The notes under the pieces were generated by a model that worked only from the letters and a program-made list of their open reading frames with translations, was not told the origin of the DNA and searched no databases. DNA of 64,000 bases from Trifolium pratense (lineage: Eukaryota > Streptophyta > Magnoliopsida > Fabales > Fabaceae), in contig NC_060061.1 of NCBI RefSeq assembly GCF_020283565.1, positions 42,321,362-42,385,361 on the forward strand, read 5' to 3'. This document shows, piece after piece, positions 23,118 to 33,180 of this stretch. The position numbers were made by a program, and so were the translations under genes. How positions within the stretch are numbered: the first letter of the stretch is position 1; every line of letters begins with the position of its first letter.

Positions 23118-23360
23118 TGTCAAATAATTGATTATCCTAAAATCTTAAGGTGTTAGGATAGAGTCATATCAATGGTTTTATATTATTTCTAACACGCTCC
23201 CTCATGCAAGATAATACATAGGTCCACCTACCATATGCTTAAATTCCACTTTTTAATTAAAAAGTGAGGGGAGCGGGGATCAAACTCTAGACCAGTTAGT
23301 TATAAAGGCTCTGATACCATGTCAAATAACCATTATCCCAAAACCTTAAGGTGTTATGAT
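23118..23360 (-). mobile_element. TRIM-like miniature LTR retrotransposon
   Basis: On the minus strand GACATGGTATCAGAGCC (about 23307-23323) joins an LTR end to a perfect initiator-tRNA-Met primer-binding site. The other LTR (23194-23118) begins TGTTAGAAATAATAT and ends TTATTTGACA, and is preceded by the purine-rich ATGAGGGAGCG. The two LTRs share ACACCTTAAG and TTGACA segments. The 5' LTR is recognisable only to about 23360, so it seems truncated. The whole element is about 240 bp and non-coding. Confidence 0.7.
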
Positions 23361-23608
23361 AGAGTTATGTTTGCTTCATGGTGATCAAAATTTCTCTTCT
23401 CATACCTTGTTTCGTCGATCCAAACGGTCAAAAGGAAGATCCAATTGTTGCACACTTTTGCCCTCCAAAATTTGGCCAAATCCAACAGATCTACAATCGC
23501 TATTTTACTATACCCATTGAGTAAAACGAGTTTTCTTTTCTCACTTTAATGAATGTTCTCCTCACCAAAATTCACTTTCATTACAACCCTAGTTTGACAA
23601 ATTTCTAC

Positions 23609-23890
23609 TTATGTGAGAAAAAGAATTGCAATAGCTAAATGATGATGTGTCATATCGGTCAGCCATAAGCGTTGCGTTTGAGGGTGTAATCCCCCAAGAA
23701 GTGTTAGAATGGCAGTTTCTGCGTCTTGCGAAGTACTAAATAAAGGACTACTCGAATCGGGGTTTTGAGCATAAAGATTCCACTGACCTGTAAAAAGTGG
23801 ACCTAATCCTTGAGGGTGTGGCAATACACTTAAGAAATTATTCCATCGAACAGTTTCTCCTCTGGATCCTGGAATAGCAAGTAAGACATA
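23609..23890 (-). pseudogene. psaB: Nuclear fragment of plastid psaB
   Basis: The minus strand reads [16 protein letters not shown], then [35 protein letters not shown] and [12 protein letters not shown]. This is an internal part of photosystem I P700 apoprotein A2, encoded in the chloroplast. It covers only about 90 of some 730 residues and ends abruptly at AIAILFLT, with unrelated AT-rich DNA on both sides, so it is a nuclear insertion of plastid DNA (NUPT) and not functional. A few substitutions are apparent against the conserved protein (for example LGGLHP where GGFHP is usual), pointing to some age. The flanks show no other plastid gene. Confidence 0.9.
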
Positions 23891-23929
23891 ATGAACTGAC
23901 ATATTTGAATCTTTCTTCACATATATTAG

Positions 23930-24867
23930 TGAGACATAATATATATGCTCATTGGGTCCGTCACCGGATGCTATTTATCATGTTCACTATATTCTATTAT
24001 ATCCTATTTTAATATATTTAAATAAACGAACATTATGCCGCTTCATTATATTCAATCTCATTTCATCATATATCATCAATTTAAATATAGCCTTATAGAG
24101 TTTTGTTGGATACTTATATCATGTACACAAAATTAATTCAAAATTTAAATTTATTTTAAAATAATTAATGTAAAAAACTAATATGTCATTAAATGATTGA
24201 AAGTTATTCCAGAGTCACCAAAATGAATAAAGAACTGCATACATGATGTGCATACGCAACTCATACAGGGTACTTTAATGTCTTTGTTTTATTAGGATGA
24301 TGATGCAATAAAAGTACCTCTCTTGGTAATTTCTCTTTCTAAAGCTTCACAAATACAATCAGAACCTTATTTTTGAGCTTATGCAAATAGCTGATATAAT
24401 TTTTATGTATTATTATAAGTTTGTCAAGGTAGTTTATGATAAAATATCTAATAAAAAATTTAATTTTTACTAGTGTGAACTTATAAAATAGCATAAAATC
24501 TAATTTATATTGCATAAGCTGTTTGCATAAACTCAAAAATAAGCTAATCCAAGAGCTGTCACTTTTTTTTACAAGCTTTGGAAGAAAAAGAAACATGATT
24601 GTTGAATTTCTGAAGTGAATTATATTTTATTGTCAAGTTTAAATCATTTTGATTCCATGAGAAAATAAAAGATCTTATGGTTTTGATTTAACACTGTTAC
24701 TACGTGGAAATAGTAATTGTTGTTGGCTTGTCCAATTAAAAAAAAAAAAGCCAAAATTGAATAATGTTTTAAAATGTCAAATTTGCACTGCATAAATATT
24801 AACCGTTGGATCACAAATCTACTACGAATTTCAACTAATTAATGTAAAAAAGCAATTTGTTATAAAA
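23930..24867. other. AT-rich DNA with a MITE-like stretch
   Basis: Positions about 24355-24560 resemble the AAACAACTTAT/GCATAAGCTGTTT MITE family also seen in the ceramidase introns (50676-50930 and 51795-52070). No gene is seen. Confidence 0.4.
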
Positions 24868-26668
24868 TCTCTCTCTTTTGCCGGAAGGGTAACTTTGGCG
24901 CAATCTTCTCTAACTAACATTCCTGGTTATGTGCTTCAATCAAGTAGAATCCCTGTCTCAGTTTGTGTCGAGGCAGAAAAAATTTGCCGAGATTTTATTT
25001 GGGGCTCTACAACAGATCATAGGAAAACTCATCTGATATCGTGGGAACAAATTTGTCGTCCTAAGGAGGAGGGGGGATTAGGTTTCAAGAATCTTCAATG
25101 GTTGAATTCGGCTTATATGATGAAATTGGCTTGGCAACTAATTACATGTCCAGACAAACTTTGGGTTAAGGTGATGCGTGCTAAATATTCTTGTGGTAAC
25201 CTTATAATTCCTACGGTGAACAATAGATCCAATTCTACTTCTACTTGGAAAGCTATTGTTAATGTGTGGGAGGATGTCAGTAGCAACATAACTTGGTGTA
25301 TTCAGAATGGTCACCATGTTCGTTTTTGGAAAGATGCTTGGATCCGGGATTGTGGCTTACTAAATCTTGCATCTAATGGTATCCCTGTTGGTCAAATGGA
25401 ATTTGTTGTCTCTCATTATGCTGTGGATGGCAAATGGAATTGGGAAGTGCTCAATCAAATTCTCCCTCAAGAAATTTGTGAGAAACTTACGGTAATCAAG
25501 CCTCCATCTAATGGGAAATCAGATTTTCCTTGTTGGAACCTTACTACAGATGGTAATTTTTCTCTCAAATCAGCATACTCTCTCATGCATGGCAAGCATC
25601 ATTGTTTTCCAACAAACCGAGAAATATTTCAACATATTTGGTCTTGGCAAGGCCCGAATAGGTATAAATCGTTCTTATGGAAAATAGCCCATGATAAAAT
25701 TTTAACGAACGATGAAAGGTATCATAGAGGTATGACTAGAGACAACCTTTGTCCTAGATGTGGTGACTACCCTGAAACAATTATGCATGTATTAAGAGAC
25801 TGTGAAGAAGCAAAAATATTCTGGAATGATCTCATATCCCAGGACGTTTGGAGCAAATTCTTTAGTCTTGGACTCTATCAATGGCTCAATTGGAACATCA
25901 CAACTCCTAGTATTGGTACGACTCATGAGAATTGGGAAACTTTCTTTGGAGTTGCTGTTTATGAGCTTTGGAAAGATAGAAATAATCTGGTGTTTAATAG
26001 GAAGTCCTTGATTGGTAATCAACTTCTTCGAATGGTAACCAACCAAGTTAATTTCATTATATCAACCTCTAATTCTAATGTGGCGGATCAACCTCACCAA
26101 TCGCGGCAAAGTATTAATGTTTCTTGGATACCTCCACCACAAGATCACTATAAGGTTAATATTGATGGCTCTCATAAAAAGTCTACAGGGATTTCTACAT
26201 GTGGAGGCCTGATTAGAGATTCGCATGGCAAATTCATTCGTGGATTCTATAGTAGACTTGGATCTTGCTCAGCTGTGTGGGCAGAACTATGGGCCCTTCG
26301 TATTGGAATAAATATGTCAAGCCAGTTGAATATCAGAAACGTCAGTTTTGAAATGGATTCTTTGGCCGTGGTTAATATGGTTAATTCAGGCTCAACTCCA
26401 AATGCCTTCCTCCAACCTCTTCTACAAGAGGTAATCTCTCTTCTCCACCGCCCTGGATGGAGAACTTCAGTTCATCATGTGTATCGCGAGGCTAATCGAT
26501 ATGCTGACCTGTTAGCAAACCTCGGACACTCTTCTTTAGATTTTAATTGCAATTTTTTTGAGGTTTCTCCTTTTGCTTTGAAACTCGTTCTAGAAGATGA
26601 TGTAAGAGGGGTTAGTTTACCTCGTTTAGTAGTTTAATTCCTTTTATTATCAAAAAAAAAAAAAACAA
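24868..26668 (+). mobile_element. 5'-truncated L1 LINE with A-rich tail
   Basis: Homology to plant L1 second open frame begins abruptly at about 24868 (SLSFAGRVTLAQS, the conserved segment just after the reverse-transcriptase core) and runs without interruption to the stop at 26637. TTTTATTATC and a run of about 14 A follow. The 5' truncation and the 3' A-tail are the normal outcome of target-primed reverse transcription. A flanking target duplication was not evident by eye. Confidence 0.88.
24895..26637 (+). CDS. L1 ORF2 C-terminal part: zf-RVT and RNase H domains, uninterrupted
   Basis: An open frame of about 580 codons encodes the C-terminal third of a plant LINE polyprotein. In order: the RVT tail (PGYVLQSSRIP, CRDFIWGS, KEEGGLGFKNL, to about residue 100); a domain with WCIQNGHHVRFWKDAWI; the zf-RVT knuckle with Cys286, Cys289, His298 and Cys303; and RNase H with probable catalytic Asp424 (VNIDGSHK), Glu464 (AELWALR), Asp488 (EMDSLAV) and Asp538 (ADLLANLG). 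There is no reverse-transcriptase catalytic core and no ATG at the start (the frame opens at TTG and continues upstream), so it is unlikely to be made as a protein. The complete lack of stops indicates a young insertion. Confidence 0.85.
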   Translation: MAQSSLTNIPGYVLQSSRIPVSVCVEAEKICRDFIWGSTTDHRKTHLISWEQICRPKEEGGLGFKNLQWLNSAYMMKLAWQLITCPDKLWVKVMRAKYSCGNLIIPTVNNRSNSTSTWKAIVNVWEDVSSNITWCIQNGHHVRFWKDAWIRDCGLLNLASNGIPVGQMEFVVSHYAVDGKWNWEVLNQILPQEICEKLTVIKPPSNGKSDFPCWNLTTDGNFSLKSAYSLMHGKHHCFPTNREIFQHIWSWQGPNRYKSFLWKIAHDKILTNDERYHRGMTRDNLCPRCGDYPETIMHVLRDCEEAKIFWNDLISQDVWSKFFSLGLYQWLNWNITTPSIGTTHENWETFFGVAVYELWKDRNNLVFNRKSLIGNQLLRMVTNQVNFIISTSNSNVADQPHQSRQSINVSWIPPPQDHYKVNIDGSHKKSTGISTCGGLIRDSHGKFIRGFYSRLGSCSAVWAELWALRIGINMSSQLNIRNVSFEMDSLAVVNMVNSGSTPNAFLQPLLQEVISLLHRPGWRTSVHHVYREANRYADLLANLGHSSLDFNCNFFEVSPFALKLVLEDDVRGVSLPRLVV

Positions 26669-26706
26669 CAACATGAAGGTGGTGGAGTTTATTTGGTGAT
26701 GTTCCC

Positions 26707-27271
26707 TTCACCATGCACACCAGCAGCAACGGTAGTCACAATTTCCATTTCCATTTAATAACCTCGGCCGGAGCAATTCTCTCAAGTTTTATCCATTTAA
26801 TTTAAGTTGTATTTGTTACCTGGATTGAGGCTTGAGGGTTGTGGTCAATTGGTTAGAGGAATGAAATGAAATCAGCTGAGTTGGCTTGGTGTTAATGTTA
26901 CGGTAGTGATGAGACTCGGATGATTTACGGTCAAAAACATATGATCATATAGTTAAGAGATCTCGGTTGTTAGATTAAGATTGGAAGGTTCATATTCTAA
27001 CTTCACCAATAAGATTTTAAAATACAACTTAAAATATGTTTCCTTCGAAGTTTCATCAAACGATCGAGATATCTGCAGTTGTGTGATAGTAGAGAAACCA
27101 TCCTTGTGTGCTTTCATCTAAGATGAAGGGTTGGCTCTAATACCATAAGACAGGAGTAAAGAGAAATTATTTCTTTACTTTTTATTCATATAATCCAATT
27201 GTGCATATGTAAGCCACATAGAGAAATGCAAAGTAAGCAAATAATAGACAATTCCTATAATTGACTACAAT
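26707..27271 (-). repeat. 565-bp dispersed repeat, copy A (LTR-retroelement-like)
   Basis: Nearly identical to 48077-48642 in the same orientation. On the minus strand it contains TGGTATTAGAGCC (27145-27133), one base off the initiator-tRNA-Met primer site. Before it (27146-27269 on the plus strand) lies a 124-bp stretch beginning TGTAGTCAATT that could be an LTR. It is probably the 5' end of a small retroelement. It directly follows the L1 tail. Confidence 0.7.
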
Positions 27272-27384
27272 TGTCGATATAGGGTTTGTAAGACTTTCCT
27301 TTTGTTGTTTCATGATTCTCTCATCTCTGGTTGCATATTTTATGGATCTAAACTCCAAATTTTGGATTTGTTATTGTTTTTTTT

Positions 27385-27566
27385 ATTTGGAAAATGTTAA
27401 ACAGAGACACTCTTTAAACACTTTAATTGGTAAGTTTTTGTGAATTGTGTATGGAAATATGTGAAGTCAACACATTGAAAATTGAAATATTTTACTTTTT
27501 GAATAAACTATTTCTCTAAATATAATGCTTAAAGAGTGTTCCCGGGACACTCATTAGCAATACCCT
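27385..27566. mobile_element. MITE, same family as 8729-8914
   Basis: GACACTCTTTAAACACTTTA on the left and GCTTAAAGAGTGTTCCCGGG on the right form the arms. Interior GTCAACACATTGAAAATTG matches GTCAACGCATTGGAAATTG at 8816. Confidence 0.65.
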
Positions 27567-27929
27567 ATTTATTTTATGTCTAACCGATTCAAACGCCCAA
27601 CAACCCGCTTAAACCGCAAATCCGAACCCCTAAAAACCGTTTTTCATTTTTGACTTTACAGTTTAGACAAGGGGACAACTTTACCCCGAACCCGCCCACT
27701 GTCCACCACTAAGGCGGTGTCAGTACCAGGTTCTTACGGAGCATGTCCTTACTCATTACTCAATACTAATAACAATTAAACTTTCAAGTTAACCACCGGG
27801 ACCTATAACCAATTTTCTTCTCTTCCCTTCCCCCTTCAATTCAATCTCTATTTTCTTTGTAAACTTTTCTTTGTAATCTTTTGTTCAATTACTTGAACAA
27901 TGATATCAAGTCAAGGCAGGTCAACTTAG

Positions 27930-29140
27930 AGGGAACTGGCACTGGCGAAAAGGGTAAAGGAAGAAGATTACATTGATGAATTTCCCGATGATGTAAAATA
28001 TTCCGACTTGATGGAAAATGATAGAAATAAGAAGCCAAAGTATGAATATGATGATAATTCAAACTGTAGTCTTGATCCTCATTGGGTGGAAGAAAAGGTT
28101 GATATAGTTGTAGCCACAATGTCGAGACATGACCAATCAAATCCATTCAGGCGTCTAAGTATTGTGGCAGCAAAGCCTCCATTTTTCTTCTTTGGAAATG
28201 TTTCAAACATAGCATATGAGTCAGACAAAAATGAGCCAGTTTCTTTACGGTATTGAACTTGAATTTGTGAATACTGAGTTCTTTTCGGCCTTGAATAGAA
28301 TAGAAGGTTATATACACAATCTTCCTACAGAAAACAGGTTCCACATTCTTCCATAGCCACCTCTGACTATCGAGGATGCAATACCGCGGTCAAAGAAATG
28401 GTGGCCGCCTTTGGATTCAAGGAAGCAGTTGAACTGTAACTACTGTGAAACTAGTGGAATAACTCAACTTTGTGATAGACTAGGAAGGGTTCTCGCTGAC
28501 TCTGGAGGAGTACTCACATCTCAACAGCAGAAAGACATACTTCGGTATTGTCGCGGTTTGAATCTTGTGTGGACTGGTAAATACAAACTGGGTCCAATAG
28601 AACCTGAACACTTGGAGCATATCTTAGGCTATCCTTTAAATCACACTTAATCTGCTGAATGCGATTTGACAGAAATACTTCAATTGCTAAAATACTGCTT
28701 CCAGCCAGATACATTAGGTTATCATCTTTTAGTCTTGAAGTCAATTTTCCTAATGGATTGACACTGTTGTCAACTTTTAGTGGAATTGGTGGGGCAGAAG
28801 TTGCCCTTCACTGCCTTGGCATTAAATTAAAATAAAAGTTCTTGTCTCAGTTGAGACTTCTGCAACTAAGAGGAAGATTCTCGAGAAGTGGTGGCACAGT
28901 TCTGGATAAACCGGGAGTTTGGTTCAGATTTAGACATTCAAACGCTGACTAGTAAAAAGTTTGAGAATCTAATCAGTAAACTTGGTGTTTTCCACCTGGT
29001 CATTTATCAGAATCCATGCTCTCAGCGGATTGCCAGGCCTCAGGGAATCAGAAGTGTCTCGGCTATAGAATTTCCAGTGTTTTGTGAATCTGTTCGTGTT
29101 TTGAAATGCGTAAGAGCTCTATGCGAAAGGAGGTGAGGCA
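27930..29140 (+). pseudogene. DRM-type cytosine-5 DNA methyltransferase, intronless broken copy
   Basis: Several frames together follow a plant domains-rearranged methyltransferase (DRM), the family that carries out or supports RNA-directed DNA methylation. Readable in order: PHWVEEK.DIVVATM region (28077), PPFFFFGNVSNIA (28178), FLYGIELEFVNTEFFSALNR and NLPTENRFHILP (28240-28355), PPLTIEDAIP (28362), QLCDRLGRVLADS, LNLVWTGKYKLGP, EHLEHILGYPLNHT (28465-28647), TLGYHLLVLKS, FSGIGGAEVALH (motif I, about 28780), a KRKILEKWW segment and a QNPCS motif IV-like site (about 29010). At least one stop replaces a Gln codon (28648-28650), and frameshifts occur near 28250, 28750, 28830 and 28900. No introns interrupt about 390 residues, although plant DRM genes are normally split, so it is probably a retrocopy. 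Wording and motif IV look closer to the catalytically inactive DRM3 type; this is from memory. Confidence 0.85.
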
Positions 29141-29144
29141 AGTT

Positions 29145-29539
29145 GCTGTAAAATATGCGACTGCACATGAAATTTTCAGTGCAGGGAATTTGTAAGTGTC
29201 GTCTTTTTATTTTTCTTCACAAACAAACGTATGGTATCGTAAGAATTATATAGTGCAACACAGTAAGATTAAGAGTGAAAGTAAGATTTTTATTTGTTTT
29301 TAATGAGTTAAACTTAGTTTTTTCTTAAGCGAGGTTCCAATGAAAGTCAATTATCTGTAGAGTGACATGCAAGGTAAAATATTTCAAGGAAAATTACTAC
29401 AAGTTGCCCACTAAAAAATAGAATAGTAGAACTTCTGATGATAAAGATTAAAGTCAACATTATAGCAATGTAACTTCTGATGGCTTAAATACTAAACATG
29501 GCCAAGCTTTTGCTTATCTCAATCTAATCACTGAAGCAG

Positions 29540-29614
<75 letters not shown>

Positions 29615-30185
29615 ATTATATAGTGAACCAAGCTCTTTGCACAGAACAAAACATCTTCAAACTACCAATTATTTTCGGTTCATAACGGTAACCTAAACTA
29701 TAGAAAATAATATCTTGAAAATACTATGCTATAAGACTAACTACAAAACCCATATGATGAATACAATCATAGCAAAAATTACAATTAACCACAATGCCTA
29801 TACTTCATTCTCTCCATCTTGTGTTCTTCTTTTCTAAGCAATTAATCCCAAAATTAGATCCAAACTTTCATTGATCTCAGCTAGTAGTTCACCCGTGTTT
29901 TCCATTTCTTCCTATAATATTTAATTTAAATGAAAGATATTTAACAGAATGACATTAACGAAAATCAAAATAAATTTATTAATTTTATTAAAAACATACC
30001 AATAGTTTTTGCCAAGTTTTAAATTGCGGTCGCGGATGCGGTTGCGGTTGCAGTTGTTGCGAATGCGGTCATTGTGGTTACTGCACGCGCAATGTGGTTG
30101 TTGCGGCGTGAAATCATTTTGAAATTTCACAAGCTATATAAAATCAAACTACTATGTAACTACACTATTTATCCAAACAAAGAAT
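29145..30185. other. Non-coding DNA with TA microsatellite
   Basis: No gene was recognised. Near 30025-30105 a GTTGCGGTTGC/GATGCGG motif cluster resembles ends of small plant transposons. Confidence 0.4.
29540..29610. repeat. (TA)n microsatellite
   Basis: About 35 TA dinucleotides without interruption. Confidence 0.95.
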
Positions 30186-30322
30186 TTTACAATTGATGGA
30201 ATTTCAACACTTTATCCAAACACTGGAATTTAAAAATTCAAGGGAATTCAATTGAATCAATTGAATTGCCTAGTATTTAAAATCCCTTGAATTTCTAGAA
30301 TCCCTCATCCAAACACACTCTA
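30186..30322 (+). repeat. Direct repeat, copy 1 (pair with 31330-31463)
   Basis: The two copies share TTATCCAAACACTGGAATTT, AAGGGAATTCAATTGAATCA, TGCCTAGTATTTAAAAT and CTAGAATCCCTCATCCAAAC in order. The copies flank the first minisatellite block. Confidence 0.85.
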
Positions 30323-30559
30323 AAATCCCTTGCCTAGTGTTTGGATGGGGGAATTTTTTGAGGTAAATTAATGTTTTGAGGGAATTCAAATGATTTGAGG
30401 TGAATTCCATTGTTTGGATGAAAATTTGAAGAATTTTCAAAATGATGGAAATTTATGAAGTATTTTGTTCAAGTTAAATTTAGAGAATTTCAAAATGACA
30501 CCTAAAACCAAAGAATTTGAAATTCCTTCTTCTCTATAAACTTTTAAAAATTACTAATT

Positions 30560-31325
30560 GATCGTAAAACCTAAAATTAGCCGAAAAACCTAAAATCGAC
30601 GATAAACGCTAAATCGGCCGAAAATCTAAAAAATCGGCAGAAAAAACCTAAAATCGGTCAAAAGCCCAAAAATCGACTATAAACCCTAAAATCGGCAGAA
30701 AAACCTAAAATCGGCTAAAATTCCAAAAATCGACAATAAACCCTAAAATCGGCTGAAAAACCAAAAAATCGGCCGAAAAACCAAAAATCGACAGAAAACC
30801 CAAAAAATCGGCCGAAAACCTAAAATCGGCCAAAATCCAAAAAATCGACTATAAACCCTAAAATCGGCCAAAATTCCAAAAATTGACTATAAACCCTAAA
30901 ATTGGCTGAAAAAACAAAAAATCGGCCGAAAACCCAAAAAATCGGCCGAAAACCTAAAATCGGCCGAAAACCTAAAATCGGCCAAAATCCAAAAAATCGA
31001 CTATAAAACCTAAAATTGGCCGGCAACCCGAAAAATCGGCAGAAAAACCTAAAATCGGCAAAAATCCAAAAAATCGACCGTAAAACCTAAAATCGGCCGG
31101 CAACCCGAAAAATTGGCGGAAAAACCTAAAATCGGCAAAAAATCCAAAAATCAACTATAAACCCTAAAATCGGCGGAGAACCCCAAAAATTGGCCGAAAA
31201 ACCAAAAATCGACCGAAAACCCAAAATCAGACAACATCCAAAAAATCATCCGAAGAATCTAAAATCGTCTCTAAACCCAAAAAACTCGGCCGAAAACCTA
31301 AAATCGACCCAAAATCCTGCAATCG
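30560..31325. repeat. Minisatellite of ATCGGCCGAAAACCTAAA-type units
   Basis: Short degenerate units combine AAATCGGC(C), GAAAA(A)CC(C)(T)AAA and AATCGACTATAAACCC, roughly 15-35 bp each, over about 760 bp. Open frames across it (FRFYGRFFGF-like) are products of the repeat. It is inverted relative to 32345-32757. Confidence 0.85.
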
Positions 31326-31329
31326 ACTA

Positions 31330-31463
31330 TATCCAAACACTGGAATTTGAACACTTTATCCAAACACTGGAATTTGAAAATCAAGGGAATTCAATTGAAT
31401 CAATTGAATTGCCTAGTATTTAAAATTCCTTGAATTTCTAGAATCCCTCATCCAAACACACTC
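31330..31463 (+). repeat. Direct repeat, copy 2
   Basis: Second copy of 30186-30322, immediately after the minisatellite. Confidence 0.85.
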
Positions 31464-31727
31464 TTATTGTACATTGTTTAATGCCTTGAAAACCAAGTTT
31501 GAACAAATAGAGCACAGACCTGCCATATCAGACTTAAACCCAAACCCATAATACCTTTCTTTAATCCTAAGGTCTTTTAAAAGCTACCGTATGTACCACT
31601 CTACCTATACATACATAGTTAGACACCTCCCTGCATCACTCTCACTCTCTTCTTTTCAATCTCACTCTCCTCTCTCTTTTTCTTTCTCTATCCCTTTCTC
31701 TATCTATTTCATATCTCACAAACAAGT

Positions 31728-32273
31728 ATGAGTCTTAAAACTAAGAAATTTGAATCATCTTCTTCTTCTTCATCTGTTGGCAAAAAGAGAGCACTTTCTG
31801 ATCTATACATGGGATGATTAATGTTTAGAAGTTGAAGATAGAAAAATTTAATTTTCCTCAAGAAAATATAGATAGGCAGTTAGATCTTAGGATATTTGAC
31901 AACGAAGGTCCAGGTTTAATTGATGCCGTCGATTATCAAGTCTTGGAAGGTAATATTTTAAATTTTAATGTTTGTTGTTAATGAATAATATTTTTTTCTA
32001 AACAATTTTATTAATTTATTTTATTTGTAATGTGTAGTTAATGATCTCATAATACACGTGAAAGAGTTGCCCAAAGATACAAAGTTTCTATTTATCATAG
32101 ATGCTTGTTTTGGAGCCAATTTCATGAAGTTGTTTAGTGAAAATGTTGTTATGATGCTTTCTTCAAAAGAAACAGAAGAATCCAAGGGTAGCATTTGGTA
32201 TGGTTCGCATTCTACCAATGCTTTTTTGCACTGTGCTGTGAGAGATTCTGAGACAACATTACAAAGTTATTAG
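31728..32273 (+). pseudogene. Two-exon gene fragment, possibly caspase/metacaspase-like
   Basis: A CT-rich leader (31640-31720) is followed by an ATG at 31728 reading MSLKTKKFESSSSSSSVGKK and stopping at 31818. Beyond the stop a second readable stretch, ENIDRQLDLRIFDNEGPGLI, runs on to DYQVLEG near 31950. It joins across a plausible 90-bp intron (GTAATATT to TGTGTAG, about 31949-32037) to VNDLIIHVKELPKDTKFLFI, then IDACFGANF and a frame ending at the TAG at 32271. The strand-and-DACxG arrangement recalls the Cys-containing strand of metacaspases (IIDACHSGT), but the histidine half is not seen and the assignment is weak. It lies exactly between inverted minisatellite arms. It is probably a captured or decayed gene. 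Confidence 0.4.
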
Positions 32274-32344
32274 AGCTTATTAAGATTAAATTAAGAAATT
32301 TGGGTATTGATCAAACACCACGTGGGTTATGTAACAATGAGTAA

Positions 32345-32757
32345 GAAATTTTGGTTTTTCGGCCAATTTTTGGGGTTTTCCGCTGATTTTAGGGTTTATA
32401 ATTGATTTTTGGATTTTTTGCCGATTTTAGGTTTTTCTGCCAATTTTTCGGGTTGCCGGCCGATTTTAGGTTTTACAGTCGATTTTTTGGATTTTTGCCG
32501 ATTTTAGGTTTTTCTGCCAATTTTTCGGGTTGCTGGCCGATTTTAGGTTTTAATTTTATAGTCGATTTTCTGGATTTTGGCCGATTTTAGGTTTTTGGCC
32601 GATTTTTTGGGTTTTCGGTCGATTTTTTGTTTTTCGGCCAATTTTTTGGGTTTTCAGCCGATTTTAGGGTTTATAGTCAATTTTTGGAATTTTGGCCGAT
32701 TTTAGGGTTTATAGTCGATTTTTTGGATTTTGGCCGATTTTAGGTTTTCGGCAAGAG
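32345..32757. repeat. Inverted copy of the ATCGGCCGAAAACC minisatellite
   Basis: Consists of TTTTAGGTTTTTCGGCCGAT-like units, the reverse complement of the array at 30560-31325. Confidence 0.85.
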
Positions 32758-33066
32758 TTGTTTCAGGTAGTGTGAGTCATCGTCCTTTGGGTCTTTGTGT
32801 GGGTCTTCATGATTGTCCTTTGGGTCTTGGTGATCACTAATTTGCACATTCCATCCTTCAGCTATGATATTATTTTGATGTTCCTTAGGCTGAGGAAGTT
32901 TTTCAAAATTACGCGATGAAACAATCCAATTTCAATTAAAAAAAAACAATAAAATAAATTATTATATTATACATATTCAACTAGTATGTTGTTAGTAATT
33001 TACCTGAAATAAGCTCATTTCTATCATTGTCGAGGCAACATCCATTTCTTCTTCATCTTTAGCCAT
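32740..33066 (-). CDS. Hypothetical two-exon small acidic protein (tentative)
   Basis: Exon 1 (33066-33004) reads MAKDEEEMDVAS, then MIEMSLFQ, and meets a donor CAG|GTAAAT. A fitting acceptor (CTTCCTCAG|CC) gives exon 2 at 32889-32740. This exon reads PKEHQNNIIAEGWNVQ, then Asp/Lys/His-rich near-repeats (DPKDNHEDP, KDPKDDD), and stops at 32740-32742 within the minisatellite. The spliced frame is 70 codons and in phase. No known domain is recognised. What makes it notable is that exon 1 is multiplied: the same MAKDEEEMDVA segment with its donor recurs in the long units of the array at 33181-35215. Splicing is predicted by eye only, and it may be a relic. Confidence 0.3.
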
Positions 33067-33180
33067 TTCTCTGCAATGTAGAGTTTCATGGTGAATAAAG
33101 TATAGTTTCTTGGTGCTTTAACGAGAATAACAGAACATGAAATGAATAGAAACGGAGAATATATAATATAACTCCCACTC

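Noticed and set aside
25792..26046. Minus-strand and shifted frames inside the L1
   Set aside because: They are shadows of the conserved L1 reading frame.
27131..27275. Complete LTR retrotransposon
   Set aside because: Only one LTR-like stretch and a primer-site-like motif are visible, with no second LTR or target duplication. Kept as a dispersed repeat.
30820..31154. Open frames rich in FRFYGRFFGF-like residues (both minisatellite blocks, also 32402-32590)
   Set aside because: They are translations of a short tandem repeat and occur in several frames without codon bias.
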